A DNA stretch of 64,000 nucleotides from Rhytidiadelphus loreus. Taxonomy: Eukaryota > Streptophyta > Bryopsida > Hypnales > Hylocomiaceae. Positions 59,125 through 64,000 of the stretch are shown one piece after another (the first letter of the stretch is position 1; the number at the start of each line of letters is the position of its first letter). A model generated the notes under the pieces. That model was not told where the DNA came from. It saw only the letters and a program-made list of their open reading frames with translations, and did no database searches. Where the stretch lies: assembly GCA_947034895.1 (NCBI GenBank), contig OX344764.1, positions 61,795,348-61,859,347 of the forward strand, given 5' to 3'. The position numbers and the translations under genes are program-made.

Positions 59125-61953
59125 ATGTCGGTCTCCTTGTGCCCTCAGTTCGCGTCGTCGCCCGTTAGGGCCGGCTCGTTTTCCGGGAGTTCCCATCAAG
59201 GGCTTTCATGCCCATCACTGGCTGCTCCTTTTGCAAGGCGGGACAGATATTATGGCAGGGAAAGCATCAATGCCGACAGAAGACTCATCATCGTCCACGG
59301 GGCGAAGTGGAAGAAACCCGCGAACTCGACTGTGATCCGGAAACCTGATTCTCAGAAGTCTTCGGGTGAGAATTGCAATGTCCTTTTGCACCAATGCTTT
59401 GAACTGTGAATTTTGTGAATGCGCAGCTTCTCTCCTTGGATGTGGCTCCCAGTTCTCTGCCTCGCCAACTTCGAAGTGAGCGAACTTCGCAATTTGAAGC
59501 AGAGGTGGGTAATGGTGTGGCAGTGGTGGAATTTATGACATATCTTGAAAACTGCCTTTCCAGGGTGATGAGTATCAATTGGATTTCTGTTTTGTGCATA
59601 AAATTTTATCTCGATATGTATTGCTAATGGAGAATCAGCGTTTTGCAGGCTGTCTTTACGCAGCATGGGAGCATGTAGTCGTCTTCTAATTTTCTGTATC
59701 AAATTAGGGTTTGTAACGCGGATTACTTGGAATTTGATTTTCTGTAAAGGCACGCAGTGGCGCAATTGTGGCAGAAAGTGTCCTTCGTTATCTGACCTAT
59801 ATGATATTTGTTAGCGCGCTTTAAGGTTTAGGGTATACGTTCGGTATTCCAGTTTTGCCTTCTAAGCGGTTTTGGAAATGAGTGAGGCGCACCGTCCATG
59901 GTGGTGAGTAAGTCTTGTAAGGTTAGTCATGTCCTGCACTTGAATTCGGCATTGCTGATGTGACGGTGTTGTTGTTAATTGGAATTTCGACAGGAGCTCC
60001 GAATTGGAAAGAGTTTGGTGCTTCGGTGAGCGGAGAATGGGATGGGTACAGTGCCGAGTTCAATATGTTCGGGGAACCTCTTGAGCTCCCAAGCAATGTA
60101 GTGCCAGATGCGTTCCGCGAGTGGGGGCAAAAGATTCACGATTGGCAAACTCAGTGTCCGACCCTAGCGCATCCTGAGCAAGGCCATTTGGGGTACAAGG
60201 TCATCAGGTTGCTCCCCACCGTGGGCTGTGAAGCTGACGCTGCCACTGTTTACAGTGTGGAGAAGTGTGACCCTCAGCAAACTGCTTCCGCCCTCGCTTA
60301 CCACAAGAACGGCTCCTACACAACTGTCTGGCGTGGAAACCGCGTCACGAACGAAAAGCAAGGCACAGGCCCAGGCAAGCATGCGATATTCATATATGGC
60401 TCGAGCTGCTAAAAACAATGCTAAATTTTCTAGTACTTCAAAATTAACGCTGCTGTTCGCATTTTTTGTAGCTATAAGAAAATTGGAAGAATAATTGTTA
60501 TATCCACATTGGAGAACTGCAGGCAAGGAAGTCTCGCGAGAGGGAGATGAGATCGAGGTGGAGCAATGCCTTGTGCATGACAAGACCCGGATACGCGTCC
60601 TGCAAAAGCTGGGGAGAAGGAGACACATCCTCATCTATCGTGAAGCTTGGGAAGGTCCGTTCCGGAATGGGGAGTCTCTCGGTGGTTGTGCAACTGTAAC
60701 TCAAGCTTTTGCTACCGAAAAACCGTTGCTGGCTAACTCTCTCTTTGGCAAATGGAATTCAGTCATTTACACCCTCAAAGATCCACCAGCTCAGCAGGTA
60801 TATCGACTCTATAAGATTTCAATATGAGCTTTTAAGCAATTTTGGAAACCTACATCTTGACGTCTCTTGTATACTGGAACTGAATCTTTTTTGTCTGTCC
60901 TCTTGTTTGTTTGTGATTGCTAGGGTGGTTCTGTACTGAATTGGAGGCTTGGGTTTTTATTTTTACTTTCATTTTACTTTTTATTTGATTCTTTAAACTT
61001 CTAATGCATATAATTTGGTGCTTTTGCATATAAGCTCATACACGATGAGAATAAAATGAATTTAATTATTTCCATAATGTATGAGCTTAATGTATGAACT
61101 TATGCATGGGATCCCTTTCGACGACTTCCGAGATGGTGTCTGGCGAATCTACTAGGTTTGTTCCAGCTTCTTTTGGGGTATCAATCCACACATTCACTAT
61201 GATTTAGCAATTGCTGATCGAGGGTTTGTTCATTTCAGGGGTACACCAGTAGCCGTCTGGTTTCCTCAGGCACCGAAGTTTTCGAGAGAACGTTCTCTAG
61301 TACATTTCTTTACCTCTCCCTTCCCAAAGACACATGGACTTTGTTACTAAAGACCGAATCGGGAGGAACTACAATCGAAACCGGCTGGCTTGTGCAACCT
61401 GACCTAGCACTGGTCACGAAATGTGAGGTCGGGAGCTCAGGAGATTTGAAGGTAAGACGCGAATTCTGTGATGCAAGGCTTTCTTGAAATGTGTGGAGTT
61501 CGGATACATCTCAAATATTACTAGTCATTAGATCAATGTTCTTCTAATGCGTATGAGTGATGAAGCGAACAACCTCAATCCAATGTTAGTTTAATATTTC
61601 TTCTATTGCCATGTTCATGCAATTCTTAAAATATAACTCTCAAAAAACTTCACATCATTGGGTTTGGTTTAATGTTTTATTAATAGCTATTAAGTTGATG
61701 TTGATGATATGACAATGAACTGACATTACTTTAACGTCGACTTAACATTGGTTGTTTTATTGACTTGAAGATAATCCAATCGGAAAAAAATTTGGTCGAT
61801 TCCTATCTTTGTAATGTGCATACTATTAGCAGTCATGCTTTTCTTTATGTTCTATTGCAGGAAGTTAGCCTGAGGGTTGAGAAACGGGTTTCAAGCAAAG
61901 TGGCGCCTGTAAAAGCGAGTCCCGAAGAACTTGAGGATTTACTCACTGAATGA
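59125..61953 (+). CDS. Conserved plant protein of unknown function, probably plastid-targeted
   Basis: Exons: 59125-59365, possibly 59427-59508, then 59994-60374, 60523-60797, 61239-61451 and 61861-61953, about 400-430 aa. The N-terminus (MSVSLCPQFASSPVRAGSF, Ser-rich, few acids, then basic) looks like a chloroplast transit peptide. The mature part has NWKEFGASVSGEWDGYSAEF, WQTQCPTLAHP, many beta-prone strands, paired Cys, and ends KASPEELEDLLTE. This resembles plant/cyanobacterial proteins with lipocalin-like barrels (DUF3598-like), but I cannot name it. The intron after 60374 uses a GC donor (cag then gcaagc); only that junction keeps the frame. The first junction is unresolved: the strong donor at 59366 leaves one base, while the acceptor at 59426 opens in phase 0 and gives a 61-bp intron. 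A 9-bp microexon at 59500-59508 would restore phase. Confidence 0.7.
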
Positions 61954-64000
61954 TGATATATCGGCGTTTATTCTTTCTGCCTCAAAGGAGCCAGAATCCA
62001 AATTACAGCCTAAAAAGTACAAAGAAATTTAATGGCTCAAAAACATGATTTTTGGCTGGAGTACTGTTACTTCTTTCCAAGATCATTAGTAGACAGATAT
62101 CTCTTCAGTTGTGGCAATTGTAGTCTTGGTGAACTGAGAGTGTACTTTAATTGTACATAATCTATAAATTAAGTCACAGCCAGCACAAATGGAGAATGTT
62201 GCCGTCTTCTCGTATTTTGTGGGTTGACATTTCTTTTCCGACTTTTCGTCATGTAATTGTGTCTTCCAAATTCCAAGGTAAGAGCTCCTAAATTAGCAAT
62301 TCTCAAGTTAACTTGTAAAATTTTAACTGAACTTCAAATTTTGGACTCTTAATAAGATCAATTTTTTACAATCATTCCAATTAAAAGTGATTCCTTCAAA
62401 ATATCCATGGAAGTAATTGTCCAATTTGTAGTGCAACATGATGGTCTGAAGACAAAATAGAGTGACCCTACTATCACCTAAATATCACCCATGTAACATA
62501 TGAGTATCAAAGAAAATGAATTGTAAAACTATCCATACAAAGTCTCCTCCCTTTTAGTCCAAAGTACAATTAAATGGGATATTAAGAATTAATGTTCATT
62601 CAAAGATGTAAAGAACCCAATTGATTGGATCACCATGAGATCATTACATCAAATGGTAAGATGCAAATCATGTTAAGAAAAGTTATGGCTTGTTAAAAGT
62701 CTTAGGGAAAGTAGTGTGTAAAAATCTTTTTAAATCATGCATGTAAATATAGCGGTGATATTCAATGTTGTGTAAAAAATGAACTACTTCAAAAAATTGT
62801 TAGTTTAAAAAATAGACAATTTAGAAAACTAGAGATTATTATCGAATAATCTTAGAATGTTCTATAAATGTTTAATTTTGTGGATATTCCTAGAACTTAT
62901 GTATAGTTTGTAATTCCCTTCTGAATATTCTTTGAATGCATGAAGGTTATTCACTTCATTGTAAAATAATATTTCCCCCAAGTTAGAAGTGCATCATCAA
63001 TGCCTTTCAAAAAAGCTTTAGAGATATCCTTTTAAGTCTAATTTTAAATTTCATGGTTCTTTTGTTTTTTTTACTTTCTATCAAGTGTAGTTAATAATCA
63101 AACTTAAGGAGTAGTTTCTTCCATTTTCAATGATTATCTCACGTAATAGATGTGACAAACATCACATATAATTATATATTAAATTTGAAATAAAATTTAT
63201 GATCTTCTGCACCAAAGATATATTGACTTAGTTATTTTACTATTTTCCAAAACTATAATAGCTTCATTGACATTTATCACACGGTATTTTATTTTTGGGA
63301 AACTTTTGCAATGAATATCTAGCTATTGCATGAAATTATAGATTTTTTAAAACAATATTTATATTGTCAAAAAATGGTTTTTTGCTAATAAAAGTATGTT
63401 TTGGCGATTTCTAGCTTTTTATTTTTATCTAAATTTTAGCTTTTTTTCCTAAATTTCTATTATTTTTTAAAAAATTATTTTTTGTTGATACTAACCACTC
63501 AATACAGTATGATACATACTAGGGGTGAAATTTTAGATTTTTTAAGCACATTTTGTATTTGATTTTTGAATTTTCTTTAGTTATCCTATTTCATTATTTT
63601 GAAAATTTGACTTCTAAAGTTTGAAAATTTTATTATTCATACGAGATATTTTATTTCATATGCATATAGTGTCAAAATGAAGCATAGAAAGCAAAGATTT
63701 TTGAGGTTTGACTACATGGTTATAGGCTCCACTCATATAATTATAAGGTTAAGTTTTTAGTATTGGGGGTGAGGGTGATTTGACCTTTATTTGTCCTAAT
63801 AGTATGAGTAATACTAATTTATCAAAGTCACACTATTTTGAATTAGTGTAGGTTGAAATATGACTATCTTGTATCAATCTCCACAAAAACAAGTGGCTCC
63901 ACTACAAGAGGCATTATCCATTAAGCATTGAGTCACTTTTTTGAGTAAGATCCTAACTCCCACTTCCTCTCATAAAGCTTTTAATATTTATGCAAAGCCT
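61954..64000. other. 3' flank and AT-rich intergenic DNA
   Basis: The first ~200 bp are the expected 3' UTR. The rest is very AT-rich without a recognisable gene, terminal repeat or tandem array. Confidence 0.55.

Overview
The window looks like nuclear DNA of a land plant. The genes have many short exons with GT-AG introns. The AP-2 alpha, sulfurtransferase and SIP-aquaporin proteins read as plant versions, and TTTAGGG-type telomere-like motifs occur at 41.4 and 47.8 kb. Intergenic DNA is very AT-rich and full of small DNA-transposon remnants. A membrane-anchored NXPE-like PC-esterase makes me lean towards a seed-free plant such as a bryophyte, but that is a weak inference. No rRNA, tRNA, organellar or bacterial feature was seen.

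Six protein genes can be reconstructed exon by exon. (1) 5.2-6.9 kb, +: proteasome assembly chaperone 4 (PSMG4/PAC4), 5 exons, 141 aa. (2) 7.5-12.0 kb, -: mercaptopyruvate/thiosulfate sulfurtransferase (STR1 type), 12 exons, 438 aa, convergent with gene 1. (3) 19.6-31.0 kb, +: the large alpha subunit of the AP-2 endocytic adaptor, 27 exons joining into an uninterrupted 1036-aa frame. (4) 43.5-47.8 kb, +: a type II membrane protein with an NXPE-like N-terminal region and a PC-esterase domain (GDS and DxxH). (5) 48.5-50.6 kb, -: a SIP-type aquaporin with unusual NIT and NPT pore motifs, convergent with gene 4. (6) 59.1-62.0 kb, +: a conserved plant protein of unknown function, probably plastid-targeted. 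They look like unrelated housekeeping or cell-surface genes, not a cluster.

The rest is repeat territory. There are four palindromic CACTA-type MITEs with exact 3-bp target duplications. Two full copies of a ~725-bp element carry TIRs starting GGGTG and exact 4-bp duplications, and one of them is nested in a 2.76-kb hAT-like element with minisatellite ends. A family of AT-cored elements has termini close to CATTAGATG. A ~3.75-kb CACTA-ended element contains a 22-bp satellite and what looks like a captured host exon. Two smaller TIR families and several tandem arrays (43, 22, ~280, ~109, ~74 and 15 bp) complete the picture. No transposase gene was seen, so all the elements appear non-autonomous.

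Main uncertainties: one intron in gene 4 and one in gene 6 do not join in phase under simple models, and the true N-terminus of gene 5 is open. All identifications come from reading motifs and remembered family alignments; no database search was run.
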